Source: JANQIV01 sp050117315 (lineage in GTDB: Bacteria > Bacteroidota > Ignavibacteria > Ignavibacteriales > Melioribacteraceae). Taken from it: a DNA stretch of 64,000 nucleotides. The position numbers and the translations under genes were made by a program. This document shows positions 1 to 8,932 of the stretch, piece after piece. The notes beneath the pieces were generated by a model, which did not search any database, was not told the DNA's origin, and worked only from the letters and a program-made list of their open reading frames with translations. Position 1 is the first letter of the stretch, and each line of letters starts with the position of its first letter. Where the stretch lies: contig JASFMY010000017.1 in assembly GCA_050117315.1 (NCBI GenBank), positions 1-64,000 of the forward strand, in the 5' to 3' direction.

Positions 1-60
1 CTTTTGACAAACCTACCGGTTTTCTTATTTTTCGTCCCTTATTTAATTTAGTTTTTGACA

Positions 61-750
61 CTAATATTCAATATTATTTCCTGAACGATATAATAGGGAA
101 TCTTTCTTAGCGAAGGAGGAGCATTTTCTTTCTGAATATTTTCGTTCGCCGGAATTTGTTTCGGCTATTAACCGGCAGATATATACTCCACTCGCAAATT
201 TCGATGCATTCCATTGTTGCTTGTAAATTCCCGCCTCTTGCTCTTCTGAAACTAATGTCTGAACCTCTCTCCCAAGTATGTCGAATATTTTTATTGTTAC
301 TTTGGACTCTTCAGGCAGTTGGTATGAAATCGTTGTTTCCGGGTTGAATGGATTTGGATAATTCTGATTGAGCGTAAATTCTTTAGGCAGTCCGGCTTTT
401 ACGGTAATCTGCTTTTCCCACATCTCGCCATCTGTTGACGAGACAATAAATTTTATTGTTTCTTCTGTACTTAACGGCGCTTCGCTATCCACACTAAAAA
501 CAAATGTTACCGGCAATCTTTCTTCTGCATTCAGGGTATCAATTGTTTGCCATGCTTCTTTGAATTGTATCCATTCAGGGTATTCAGTTGCCGCGACTTT
601 AATATCCTCGATTTCTGTACCGGAAGTATTTGATATTGTTAGTTTAATAACATTCCCCTCTGAATTATACGGCAGCTCATAAACTGTCTGGGCAAACAGT
701 GATGCTTGAAAAATTGTCAATATTAGTACTGCTTTCTGTAATCTATTCAT
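61..750 (-). CDS. small secreted protein with T9SS type A sorting domain (C-terminus frameshifted)
   Basis: Residues 1-20 form a signal peptide ending in LFAQ. Residues about 21-120 look like a beta-sandwich, and from about 127 there is a Por/T9SS sorting domain (QNYPNPFNPETT, IKIFDILGREV, ASGVYICRL). Such domains route proteins through the type IX system to the surface, normally with cleavage of the domain. The open frame runs past the expected end into a non-homologous tail. Adding one A in the run at 124-127 gives ...SERKMLLLR-stop ending at 107, the canonical end of this domain, and a 214-residue protein (645 nt, a multiple of three). It lies 28 bp downstream of the next gene on the same strand, so it is probably the last gene of that operon. 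The molecular role of the N-terminal part is unknown. Confidence 0.85.
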   Translation of the reverse strand: MNRLQKAVLILTIFQASLFAQTVYELPYNSEGNVIKLTISNTSGTEIEDIKVAATEYPEWIQFKEAWQTIDTLNAEERLPVTFVFSVDSEAPLSTEETIKFIVSSTDGEMWEKQITVKAGLPKEFTLNQNYPNPFNPETTISYQLPEESKVTIKIFDILGREVQTLVSEEQEAGIYKQQWNASKFASGVYICRLIAETNSGERKYSERKCSSFAKKDSLLYRSGNNIEY

Positions 751-778
751 TTTATTATCCTAAAATTTTATTCCCTTT

Positions 779-2041
779 TTATTGAACTAAATAATCCAGC
801 CGTTCTTTTATGTATTCACCGTAATATCTTAAAAATTTGTACGCATCATCATTTATTGCATTTTGTGATAACGCATTTTCAACGTACTGTAAATAATCAT
901 TTGTTTTATTTAAGGCATCTGTCCATAATTGAGTATCAATGTCTACCTCAATAGAAGCTAACCTTAACGAAAGTGTGTCGTATGTTAGGGTATCCGGTAT
1001 CCAGCCAAAACTGTAACTCTGATGGTTATAAGAGATTAGGCTGTCGATCATTTCGGTTTCTGACACTGTGCTGTCTGGTTTGAATGGTTTGTAAGCTCTT
1101 AGGTAAGATAATCTTCTCAAATGCACATCATTATTAGTGAGTTCGACATTAATTAAAAAATTAATAAATTTTGGTTCGAGATAATGGTTTGATCTCTTTG
1201 CCTTTTGTATATGTCTTGGGTTCTGAATATACCTGCCTTGTAAATATGGATCTGTTTCTATCGGCAATACATACATTGTACGTTCTGGTTGGCCATGTTC
1301 ATCATAAAAATATAGTTCATCGAAATAAGTGCGGCGAACTTTACCAACTGTTTTGCGGAAATATTCATCTAATAATGACAGTGCATATTGCTTATCTAAA
1401 TAAGAAATTGATCTTATAAGCTCCCTTACTTGTATATGATCATCATCTAAAGCACGTAACTCATTCTCAATAATATAAATTACTTCCTCTTTATATATGC
1501 TGTTGTAATATCCGTAAGTTACTAAATGACCCAATGTAATGTTATTTTCTTTATTTATATAACTATCTTTTACATAGTCATAAAATTCAAATATTCCTAT
1601 TTCTGCTAAATCATAAATTGCTTTTGATTTTACATATGTATCTGTGGAGTATCTAGCCACAGAATCCATTCCTGTTATTGCGGTTAAGTTCCCCAATAAA
1701 CCAAGGAAAAATTTATCGATATAAAATTTCGCCCATTGACTCTGTAATTTTGTTGGACTAATTGCGGTATCAATTATAGTATTTAAGTTTTCCAGCAAAA
1801 ATTGTGACTCAGTATCTTTATGGTATAAATATAGGTATTCAACTGCAATTGAATACTCAACAGATGAAGCACCCACACTATCATTGGTAATTACTTCTCT
1901 TAATACATGAAGGCTATCACTTCTTGAATCCTTAATAAAACTGTCTGTAAAAGGATTAGGGCTGTAGCTCCAAATATCCTGGCTTAGTAGTTTGGCCGTT
2001 ATTGTAAAGAATAATAATGTACTTCGTATTAATGTATTCAT
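779..2041 (-). CDS. secreted helical-repeat-like protein, cassette copy 1
   Basis: A 420-residue protein with an N-terminal signal peptide (hydrophobic stretch ending near LLSQ). The body is rich in short amphipathic helices resembling HEAT-type repeats, but I recognise no named family. The last roughly 100 residues, from LKPDSTVSETEMIDSL to the end (KFLRYYGEYIKERL), are almost identical to the end of the gene at 3911-5104, whereas the N-terminal three quarters are very different. It follows the HExxH gene by 27 bp and precedes the T9SS gene by 28 bp. Copy 2 of the cassette has the same order, which suggests the two products work together. Function unknown; a partner or inhibitor of the upstream putative protease is a guess. 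Confidence 0.7.
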   Translation of the reverse strand: MNTLIRSTLLFFTITAKLLSQDIWSYSPNPFTDSFIKDSRSDSLHVLREVITNDSVGASSVEYSIAVEYLYLYHKDTESQFLLENLNTIIDTAISPTKLQSQWAKFYIDKFFLGLLGNLTAITGMDSVARYSTDTYVKSKAIYDLAEIGIFEFYDYVKDSYINKENNITLGHLVTYGYYNSIYKEEVIYIIENELRALDDDHIQVRELIRSISYLDKQYALSLLDEYFRKTVGKVRRTYFDELYFYDEHGQPERTMYVLPIETDPYLQGRYIQNPRHIQKAKRSNHYLEPKFINFLINVELTNNDVHLRRLSYLRAYKPFKPDSTVSETEMIDSLISYNHQSYSFGWIPDTLTYDTLSLRLASIEVDIDTQLWTDALNKTNDYLQYVENALSQNAINDDAYKFLRYYGEYIKERLDYLVQ

Positions 2042-2068
2042 TTTATAATCTCCTTAAAATCAAACTTT

Positions 2069-3610
2069 TTACTCAAAAACTTCATTGCAAAGTATATCAT
2101 TTGTATCCCACCAGGGTTGTTCTTTCGCCCATACAATTATACGTTCCCTTATATCTTCATACCTTGACTCAGCAAATTCATCTGCTTTTAGTTCTATATA
2201 ATCTTCCTCTGAAATTCCAGTTGGAATTTCTTTGTAAAACCCTTTAAGATTACTACCTCTTTTTAATACCTTTTTAAGTAAACTAATTATTTCAGTTTTC
2301 TTTTCCTGAATTGCATCCTCGGGGCAAGGGTATTGATTAATATCTAATTTAAACTCATCTACTCGTAACTTCTGCAGGCCATCTTTACTATTAAAAATAT
2401 CACTAATATTCTGTGCTAGCTGAAGCATGTGCCCCTTTTCATGTTGATAAACACCTTTACTAAACCAAAATTTCCCAGTATCAGGAATAACATATTGTAG
2501 GCCTTTTAGTTTCAATTTCGTTTTATATTTCCAATAATAGTCTATCACAAATATGACATCAGAAAAGCTGGTGCAATCTTTTATATATGTACTAAGAATA
2601 TTATCATCTGACCCGTCTCCTAAATCTTTTATCCAACCATCAGCTGTCATTTTGTCTTCACAAATATCGATTATTATTGGCATCCTTATATTACCTATAT
2701 CAAATTGCCACTTCTTGTTTGAACTATCCCTATTATCTATGCAAGTATTTATATCAATATCTTCAAATGTCTTATAGATAGAGAGCCCCTGTCCAGAGTA
2801 TTTCCCTATTGTCAAAGCAGCAAAGGTTAGACCAGCAGGAAAACCAGATGGTGGGATTCTATAATCACATGGAACCCCTGTATTAGTAGTCTGTAAATTA
2901 CCTTCCTCATCCGTCCACTGCCACTCTTCGTTTTCACCAAGAACTACAAAATTGGATGAATCAATTTCCTGAGGTTCATAATCTGTACACTCAACTATCT
3001 CTTCTTCACACTCTTTTTCCTCTAATAATATTTTAAATGAGTTAAGGCCATAATGATAACTATTATTAGTTTCAACGGCTTTATTTCCAATTTCAATTGC
3101 ATCTGGATCGGCTAGATCAACATGCACTTTTTCATTCGGTCCGATACCTAGAGCTGTAACTGTTATTGTAGAAGAACCGGGGCCGACATATTCTAAAATA
3201 TCTCCTGTAATAGAATGCCCTAACGTTGTACGATGATGATATGTACAAAAGTACATTCTCAAATTGGATCGTACTTGAGTTTCAAATTTTATATATCCGT
3301 CGTGAGAAACAACATATGTCCCGGTATCCCAGGAATGTTTTCCTTTAAAATTAATCGCACCTTCAACGTAACCAGTCCCATTGGGTGGAGACGGGTAACT
3401 ACCAGTGCTATAATGCATTTCAATAATAACATCAACTAATCTATAGAGCTTTTTATTCAAGCTATGTTGAGTCGAGCTGCTTGTATTCTCATTTGTACCA
3501 ATCTCAATCTCCTCTTGAATAACAACTTGTGCATTTAATGCAGCACAGAGCAAAAGGAAGAAAAGAGCTGCAAGTATCTTTTTACAGTAAACCGGATATA
3601 TTATTCCCAT
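2069..3610 (-). CDS. secreted protein with HExxH zincin-like motif, cassette copy 1
   Basis: A 513-residue protein. Residues 1-27 are a signal peptide (KKILAALFFLLLCAALNAQ) nearly identical to that of the gene at 5119-6386. A beta-rich N-terminal half precedes a C-terminal half containing YQHEKGHML, an HExxH motif as in zinc metallopeptidases. A candidate third ligand lies in the later acidic helix (ADEFAESRYED). Several cysteines in the middle (CTDY, CDYR, CIDN, CEDK) could form disulfides. It heads a three-gene minus-strand operon and its 100-bp upstream region is duplicated before copy 2. I cannot name a family. The metalloprotease role rests on one motif and is an inference. Confidence 0.65.
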   Translation of the reverse strand: MGIIYPVYCKKILAALFFLLLCAALNAQVVIQEEIEIGTNENTSSSTQHSLNKKLYRLVDVIIEMHYSTGSYPSPPNGTGYVEGAINFKGKHSWDTGTYVVSHDGYIKFETQVRSNLRMYFCTYHHRTTLGHSITGDILEYVGPGSSTITVTALGIGPNEKVHVDLADPDAIEIGNKAVETNNSYHYGLNSFKILLEEKECEEEIVECTDYEPQEIDSSNFVVLGENEEWQWTDEEGNLQTTNTGVPCDYRIPPSGFPAGLTFAALTIGKYSGQGLSIYKTFEDIDINTCIDNRDSSNKKWQFDIGNIRMPIIIDICEDKMTADGWIKDLGDGSDDNILSTYIKDCTSFSDVIFVIDYYWKYKTKLKLKGLQYVIPDTGKFWFSKGVYQHEKGHMLQLAQNISDIFNSKDGLQKLRVDEFKLDINQYPCPEDAIQEKKTEIISLLKKVLKRGSNLKGFYKEIPTGISEEDYIELKADEFAESRYEDIRERIIVWAKEQPWWDTNDILCNEVFE

Positions 3611-3710
3611 AAATCACCTTGAATTAGTGTTGTTGTTATAACTCATTGAAAATGCGATTACATATTAAATAGAGCGGTTATTAATTACAATTTATTTTTA
3701 CCATTTAAAT
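3611..3710 (-). promoter_or_regulatory. duplicated upstream region, copy 1
   Basis: These 100 bp directly upstream of the cassette-1 gene match 6387-6486 upstream of cassette 2, differing at only about five positions. The conservation ends sharply after CCATTTAAAT. As both copies sit immediately before a start codon, this is likely the promoter and 5' leader of the cassette, carried along in the duplication. Confidence 0.6.
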
Positions 3711-3761
3711 AAGAAATAATCTAAGAGGTTTTATCTGCTTTTTTAGTTATTAAGAGAAACC

Positions 3762-3791
3762 GTAATGCAGATTGCCAGCAATCTGCATTAC
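3762..3791. repeat. perfect 14-bp inverted repeat with 2-nt loop
   Basis: GTAATGCAGATTGC (3762-3775) and its exact reverse complement (3778-3791) flank CA. It lies between the two cassettes, followed at about 3830-3900 by a degenerate GATTTCTC...CCCC...GGGG...GAAATGAC palindrome of the dispersed type also seen near 35.9-36.0 kb. It may terminate the 3911-5104 gene (minus strand) or be a small palindromic repeat element. No T-tract decides between these. Confidence 0.5.
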
Positions 3792-3910
3792 ACCAATTTA
3801 CTTCATAAGCACATGTCCTCCGAAGTCATCCTACGACGTGTCGCTTTTAAGATTTCTCACCCCCAAAAAACGGGGGATTCGAAATGACAAATCTTGGAGT
3901 TTACGATACT

Positions 3911-5104
3911 TTATTGTTGCCATAATCCCAGCCGTTCTTTTATGTATTCACCGTAATATCTTAAAAATTTGTATGCATCATCATTTATTGCATTAAGGGT
4001 TAACGCATTTTCAACATAAAGCAAATAATCATTTGTTTTGTTTAACGCATCTGTCCATAACTCTGTGTCTATGTCTGTTGCTATTAAACTTAGCTTTAAT
4101 GAAAGTGTGTCATATGTTAGGGTATCCGGTATCCAGCCAAAGCTGTAACTCTGATGGTTATAAGAGATTAGGCTGTCGATCATTTCGGTTTCTGACACTG
4201 TGCTGTCTGGTTTAAGGCATTTGAAGTTTCTAACTTCAAAATTAATTAAATTTCTTTCACTAGAATCAGCTTCTTGTTCTACAACTTCTTTCAAAGTCAT
4301 CAAGTCGTTAGGGAAACCGAATAATTCTACTAATTTCAAAACAAAAGCGTATCTATGCATAAGATTTGATTCATTAATAATTCTTTCCCTTAAAAAGGTG
4401 TTAACTTCTTCATTTCTATAATTATTAAACAACCTATTCATAATAAGCTGCGAAACAGCAAAAGTACTATCACTTATTATTAAGTTCTTGAAATAATCGA
4501 ACAATTCAAATCCATATAAATCGATCAGGTCAGATGTTGCACGGTTTTTAATTGAATGCAGGTAACCATTTTCAGCGGCATACATTAACTCTGTTTTTGC
4601 CTGCGTTTCATAGCTGGGTAAGTCCAGGATAATTTCTTTCAAAAATGGTATTACAAATATATTTACATCAGGCTTGTCTCTTGCAATTAGATCAAATACC
4701 AAATCAACATTTTGATAATTCCCATAATTAAATAATATCCCGGTAGCCCTTACTTTGTATTCAAGCCAGTATTCAGCTAATTCAGGACTGGTTGAGACAG
4801 AATCTAACGATACGATATAATCGATTGTATAATCGTAAGTAACTGATGAATTGATTGCATAAAGTGCCGTCAAATAATGAAGTTGCATATCTAATGAATC
4901 CGACCAGATTTTTTGTATTAGAGAGTCTTCGGCTTCGGTTATTTGAAACTCTTCAATATTAAATAACACACCTAATCTTGTGGAGGCACTTTCGTCATTT
5001 AACGCATTGATAATCCTTTCTTTGTCCTGTTGTGTAAGTACTTGAGAGTAGTTATTTATTTTAAGTGAGAAAAGACAAAACAATAACATCATTATATTTT
5101 TCAT
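3911..5104 (-). CDS. secreted helical-repeat-like protein, cassette copy 2
   Basis: A 397-residue paralogue of the gene at 779-2041. It has a signal peptide (LLFCLFSLKINNYSQ) and a helix-rich body unlike copy 1. The C-terminal block of about 100 residues starting LKPDSTVSETEMIDSL is almost identical to copy 1 in protein and largely in DNA. It begins 14 bp after the stop of the split HExxH gene, so the two are probably co-transcribed. Role unknown; the sharp boundary between divergent and conserved parts suggests gene conversion or exchange of the N-terminal portion. Confidence 0.7.
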   Translation of the reverse strand: MKNIMMLLFCLFSLKINNYSQVLTQQDKERIINALNDESASTRLGVLFNIEEFQITEAEDSLIQKIWSDSLDMQLHYLTALYAINSSVTYDYTIDYIVSLDSVSTSPELAEYWLEYKVRATGILFNYGNYQNVDLVFDLIARDKPDVNIFVIPFLKEIILDLPSYETQAKTELMYAAENGYLHSIKNRATSDLIDLYGFELFDYFKNLIISDSTFAVSQLIMNRLFNNYRNEEVNTFLRERIINESNLMHRYAFVLKLVELFGFPNDLMTLKEVVEQEADSSERNLINFEVRNFKCLKPDSTVSETEMIDSLISYNHQSYSFGWIPDTLTYDTLSLKLSLIATDIDTELWTDALNKTNDYLLYVENALTLNAINDDAYKFLRYYGEYIKERLGLWQQ

Positions 5105-5118
5105 TTTTGCTCCAAAGT

Positions 5119-6386
5119 TTAATTACAATTATTGTTCGGATGCAAATCCTCAAGAATTCTAATATAATCCTTAATTACATAATTGCTTCTTTCTTGAGTA
5201 TAATGTTCATTCTCAGGATCAACATTACTCTTCCACAGATCTTTCAATATTTTCGAAAAACTTTTAAGAACCATATTAAAATTTTTTTCAGAATTGCTTT
5301 TAATTAGATTATAATTAATTGGCTCCGTGCAATCAGCTTCAATCAAATTAAACGAATCCAAATATTTTTCATTGTCGCCAAAAATATTATCTGGGGATTT
5401 CATTTTGAGAGCATCCTCAATTAACTTTTCGAAGTCCTCTTTATGAATTTCTTCATGCCTCTCAATAGCCTCAAGAATCATATACTCATTATCATCCTCC
5501 GGTTGAAAGCCGTAAGTAAATTGTTTTTTAAAGTCCTCTAATGCTTTACAAACCATATCATTTGGAATAGTTGATAGTTCGTTTTTTGAATAGATTAAGT
5601 TTGGGAACCTACTTTCAATAGTATTCATACATGCCCCATTTACAACATTCAATTTAATTTTTCCTTCGTCTACAGTATTATGCCATTTACCATCATTTGG
5701 GTCATAACAGATATCGAAATTAAAGTCCGGTATTAATTCATCTTTGATCTCGCTTTCCTCATCATCAAATAATGGTTTATTTATACCTAAAGTACTACTC
5801 ATATTACAAATTTTAGCATTGCCAGTATAATCCTCAGGTTTGATAATATTTAATTCGAATTTGGGATTATCAAATCTGTCTTCTATATCTTCACATGCAT
5901 AATCTTCACAAGTAGGTGGTTCTGGGATTTCAATATTTTGCCAAGTATAAAATCCACTACATTTCCTACCACAGACAGAATCTATCACAGGAATATCATC
6001 AATATTAATCCTAATTCTCATTGTATTTGTACAATGGTCCCCCTGTGAATCTCTAACAAAAGAGAAAGTAGTTTTAAACGTCCTTTCAGTAGTAAAAGTA
6101 CCGTTAATTGCTATAGGTGATGAAGATTTACTAGTGTAACCGATTCTAATATAGTTGTAACCCCTCTTAGCCCATAAACCGAAGTATCCAAAATCTCGCT
6201 CTCATCCCAGCTCAGAGTAGCTGTTATCGTATGTTCCTCATCGCTTGTAGTCATATTAAGCTTTTCAAAAACTTTAATCTCAATCTCCTCTTCTATTACA
6301 ACTTGAGCATTGTACATGCTGAAGGACAAAAGGAAGAAAAGAGCTGCAAGTAGTTTTTTACCGTAAACCGGATATATTTTTCCCAT
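5119..6386 (-). pseudogene. secreted HExxH protein, cassette copy 2, split by a frameshift
   Basis: Two open frames make one gene. The first 91-residue piece (6386 to 6111) carries the same signal peptide as copy 1 (KKLLAALFFLLSFS...NAQ). The 300-residue piece (Met at 6021, but open upstream to about 6190) carries the rest, including ERHEEIHKEDF, an HExxH motif aligned with HEKGH of copy 1. Adding one base to the A4 run at 6190-6193 (T run on the coding strand) joins them as ...WDESEIFGYFGLWAKRGYN..., and the total becomes 1269 nt, a multiple of three, giving 422 residues. It is either a sequencing error in a homopolymer or a recent inactivation. Function inferred only from the motif. Confidence 0.7.
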
Positions 6387-6486
6387 AAATCACCTTGAAT
6401 TAGTATTGTTGTTATAGCTCATTGAAAACGCGGTTACATTTTAAATAGAGCGGTTATTAATTACAATTTATTTTTACCATTTAAAT
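6387..6486 (-). promoter_or_regulatory. duplicated upstream region, copy 2
   Basis: Near-identical to 3611-3710 and in the same position relative to the start codon of the paralogous HExxH gene. It is the likely promoter and leader of cassette 2. The remaining bases to 6564 hold the divergent upstream region of the plus-strand permease. Confidence 0.6.
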
Positions 6487-6564
6487 GAAAAATATCTCCT
6501 AACTATTACAACCATTTTTCCTCACGTAAGTCTAAATAAATATCAAAATTTTGGTTGGGTAAAA

Positions 6565-8919
6565 ATGTTTAAAAATCACTTTCTTATCGCATTAAGAAAT
6601 CTTTCCCGTCAAAAGTTATACTCACTTATTAATATTCTCGGTTTAGCTGTCGGACTTGCCTGTACAATCTTGATTTATCTCTGGGTAAATGATGAGTTAA
6701 GCTACGACAAATTTAATGAAGACGGTGAAAACATTTACCGGGTCGTTGAAAACCAATTTTATGCCGGGGGTGAAATTTTCCCGGTTGCGGTTACTCCCGG
6801 GCCTCTCGCTAAAACATTAAATGATAATTACCCGGAAATAGAGAGTTCGTTGAGAGTAAAATACAACGAAAGAAATTTGAGATACAAAGATAACATTCAA
6901 AATGAACGTGTTTTATTAGCGGATTCTAATTTTTTTAATTTCTATTCTTATCCTTTAATAAAAGGTGACGAAAACAAGGTACTTAAAGATTATTATTCAA
7001 TAGTCCTCGGTGAAGAAACAGCTTTAAAGTATTTTGGTAACGAAGACCCTGTCGGAAAACAAATGCAGCTTGACGATTTTAATGTAATTGTAACCGGGAT
7101 AATGAAAACTGTTCCCTCCAATTCTCATCTTCAGTTCGACATTGTTGTGCCTTTTGAATTGCTAAGAATTGAGGGAAATTATCTAAACTGGGGAACTAAT
7201 TCTTACTATACTTATGTGAAAACAATTAAGAATGCCGGCATCAGTATTCTAAATGAAAAAATTAAAAATGTTATAAAAGAGAATAACGAGGGATCATCGA
7301 TTGAAATATATCTACAGCCGTTGTATGATATTCATCTTTATTCGGGAAATAAATTTGCCGCAGATATTCAGGGAAACGGTGATATAGTTCAAGTAAATAC
7401 TTTTTCAATAATTGCTCTTTTTGTATTGCTAATTGCCTGTATAAATTTTATGAATTTATCCACAGCCCGGTCTACAAAACGTGCAAGAGAAGTCGGGATG
7501 AGAAAAGTTGTGGGGGCATACAGGCATCAAATTATAAGACAGTTTTTTATTGAGTCAATAGTTACTGCATTCATTTCCCTTTTCTTTTCAATTCTGATTG
7601 TTTATTTGACGTTGCCCTTTTTTAATGATCTGTCCGGCAAAGAAATCCTGTTCAATGAAATAAATGTAAATATGTTTTTAATATTTTTTGTTTTAGCCCT
7701 TGTTACCGGGATATTTTCCGGGGTTTATCCTGCGTTGTATCTTTCTTCATTCAAACCGGTCAAAGTTTTGAAGAATACCGACGGTGCTTCAAAAGGCGGA
7801 GCAATTTTTAGAAAAACTTTGGTAATACTTCAATACTCGCTTTCCATAATATTGATAATATCTACAATAACGGTTTATAATCAGCTTGAATATATGCAGA
7901 ATAAAAAGCTTGGAATAAACAAAGAGAATATAGTCTATTTCCGGATTAGCAGCGATATTCAAAATAAAAAGGAAACATTAAAAACAGAGATGCTGAAAAA
8001 TCCCGGTGTATTATCACTTGCTGTTTCTACGGAAGTTCCTACACATTACGGAAGTTCTACTTCAGATTTTGACTGGGACGGAAAAAACCAGGATAATGAA
8101 GTGCTGTTCCATTTTACCGGTGTTGATGAAGATTATCCTGAAACTTTTGGTGTAGAAATTACATATGGAAGATTCTTTGAAAAGAACCGGTTATCGGATA
8201 CTTCGGGAATAATAATTAATGAAGCGGCATTAAAAATAATCGGTTATGATGACCCGGTCGGGAAGAGATTAAATATGTGGGGAGATGATTTTACAATAAT
8301 TGGGGTAACAAAAGATTTTCATTTCAAAAAGCTTAATAAAAAAATTGAACCCTTAGTAATGAGAAAATTTAAGGATTGGGACGACAATACAATGTTTGCT
8401 AAAATTTCCGGGAGCAATATTCAGCATACATTGAAATTTATGGAAAATACTTTTAATGAATTCGCCCCGGAAGATCCGTTTGAATATATATTCCTCGAAG
8501 AAAGTTTTGACAATCTTTACAAGGCTGAAATGAGATTGGGTAGATTATTTACTTCGTTTTCCGTTCTTGCGATTATGATTTCCTGTCTTGGACTGTTTGG
8601 ACTTGCCTCTTTTATGGCTGAAAAAAGAACCAAAGAAATAGGCGTTCGCAAAGTTCTCGGCGCAACAATTACAAACTTAACAATGCTGCTGTCAAAAGAA
8701 TTTACAAAATGGGTAATTCTATCAAATATTGTTGCCTGGCCTGTAGCCTGGTATTTTATGAATCAATGGCTCCAGGATTTTGCATATAGAATTGAATTTC
8801 CGTTGTGGATAATGCCGTTGTCCGGCTTGGCTGCGCTTGGCATTGCCGTGCTCACTGTTTCTTTTCAAACGGTTAAAGCCTCTTTATCAAATCCGATAAA
8901 AGCAATTAAATACGAATAA
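6565..8919 (+). CDS. FtsX/MacB-family orphan permease
   Basis: A 784-residue inner-membrane protein. A first transmembrane segment (YSLINILGLAVGLACTILIYL) follows the short LRNLSRQK stretch. Then come a periplasmic MacB-like core domain (to about residue 270), three TM segments with the FtsX signature ACINFMNLSTARSTKRAREVGMRKV, a second periplasmic domain (about 450-650), and a second FtsX block (SCLGLFGLASFMAEKRTKEIGVRKVLGA). It ends in the family's usual SNPIKAIKYE. Members of this family usually pair with an ABC ATPase to drive conformational work across the envelope, but no ATPase gene occurs in the window. It starts a plus-strand run; the next permease begins 13 bp downstream. The substrate is unknown. 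Confidence 0.9.
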   Translation: MFKNHFLIALRNLSRQKLYSLINILGLAVGLACTILIYLWVNDELSYDKFNEDGENIYRVVENQFYAGGEIFPVAVTPGPLAKTLNDNYPEIESSLRVKYNERNLRYKDNIQNERVLLADSNFFNFYSYPLIKGDENKVLKDYYSIVLGEETALKYFGNEDPVGKQMQLDDFNVIVTGIMKTVPSNSHLQFDIVVPFELLRIEGNYLNWGTNSYYTYVKTIKNAGISILNEKIKNVIKENNEGSSIEIYLQPLYDIHLYSGNKFAADIQGNGDIVQVNTFSIIALFVLLIACINFMNLSTARSTKRAREVGMRKVVGAYRHQIIRQFFIESIVTAFISLFFSILIVYLTLPFFNDLSGKEILFNEINVNMFLIFFVLALVTGIFSGVYPALYLSSFKPVKVLKNTDGASKGGAIFRKTLVILQYSLSIILIISTITVYNQLEYMQNKKLGINKENIVYFRISSDIQNKKETLKTEMLKNPGVLSLAVSTEVPTHYGSSTSDFDWDGKNQDNEVLFHFTGVDEDYPETFGVEITYGRFFEKNRLSDTSGIIINEAALKIIGYDDPVGKRLNMWGDDFTIIGVTKDFHFKKLNKKIEPLVMRKFKDWDDNTMFAKISGSNIQHTLKFMENTFNEFAPEDPFEYIFLEESFDNLYKAEMRLGRLFTSFSVLAIMISCLGLFGLASFMAEKRTKEIGVRKVLGATITNLTMLLSKEFTKWVILSNIVAWPVAWYFMNQWLQDFAYRIEFPLWIMPLSGLAALGIAVLTVSFQTVKASLSNPIKAIKYE

Positions 8920-8932
8920 ACGGGAGTAAATA

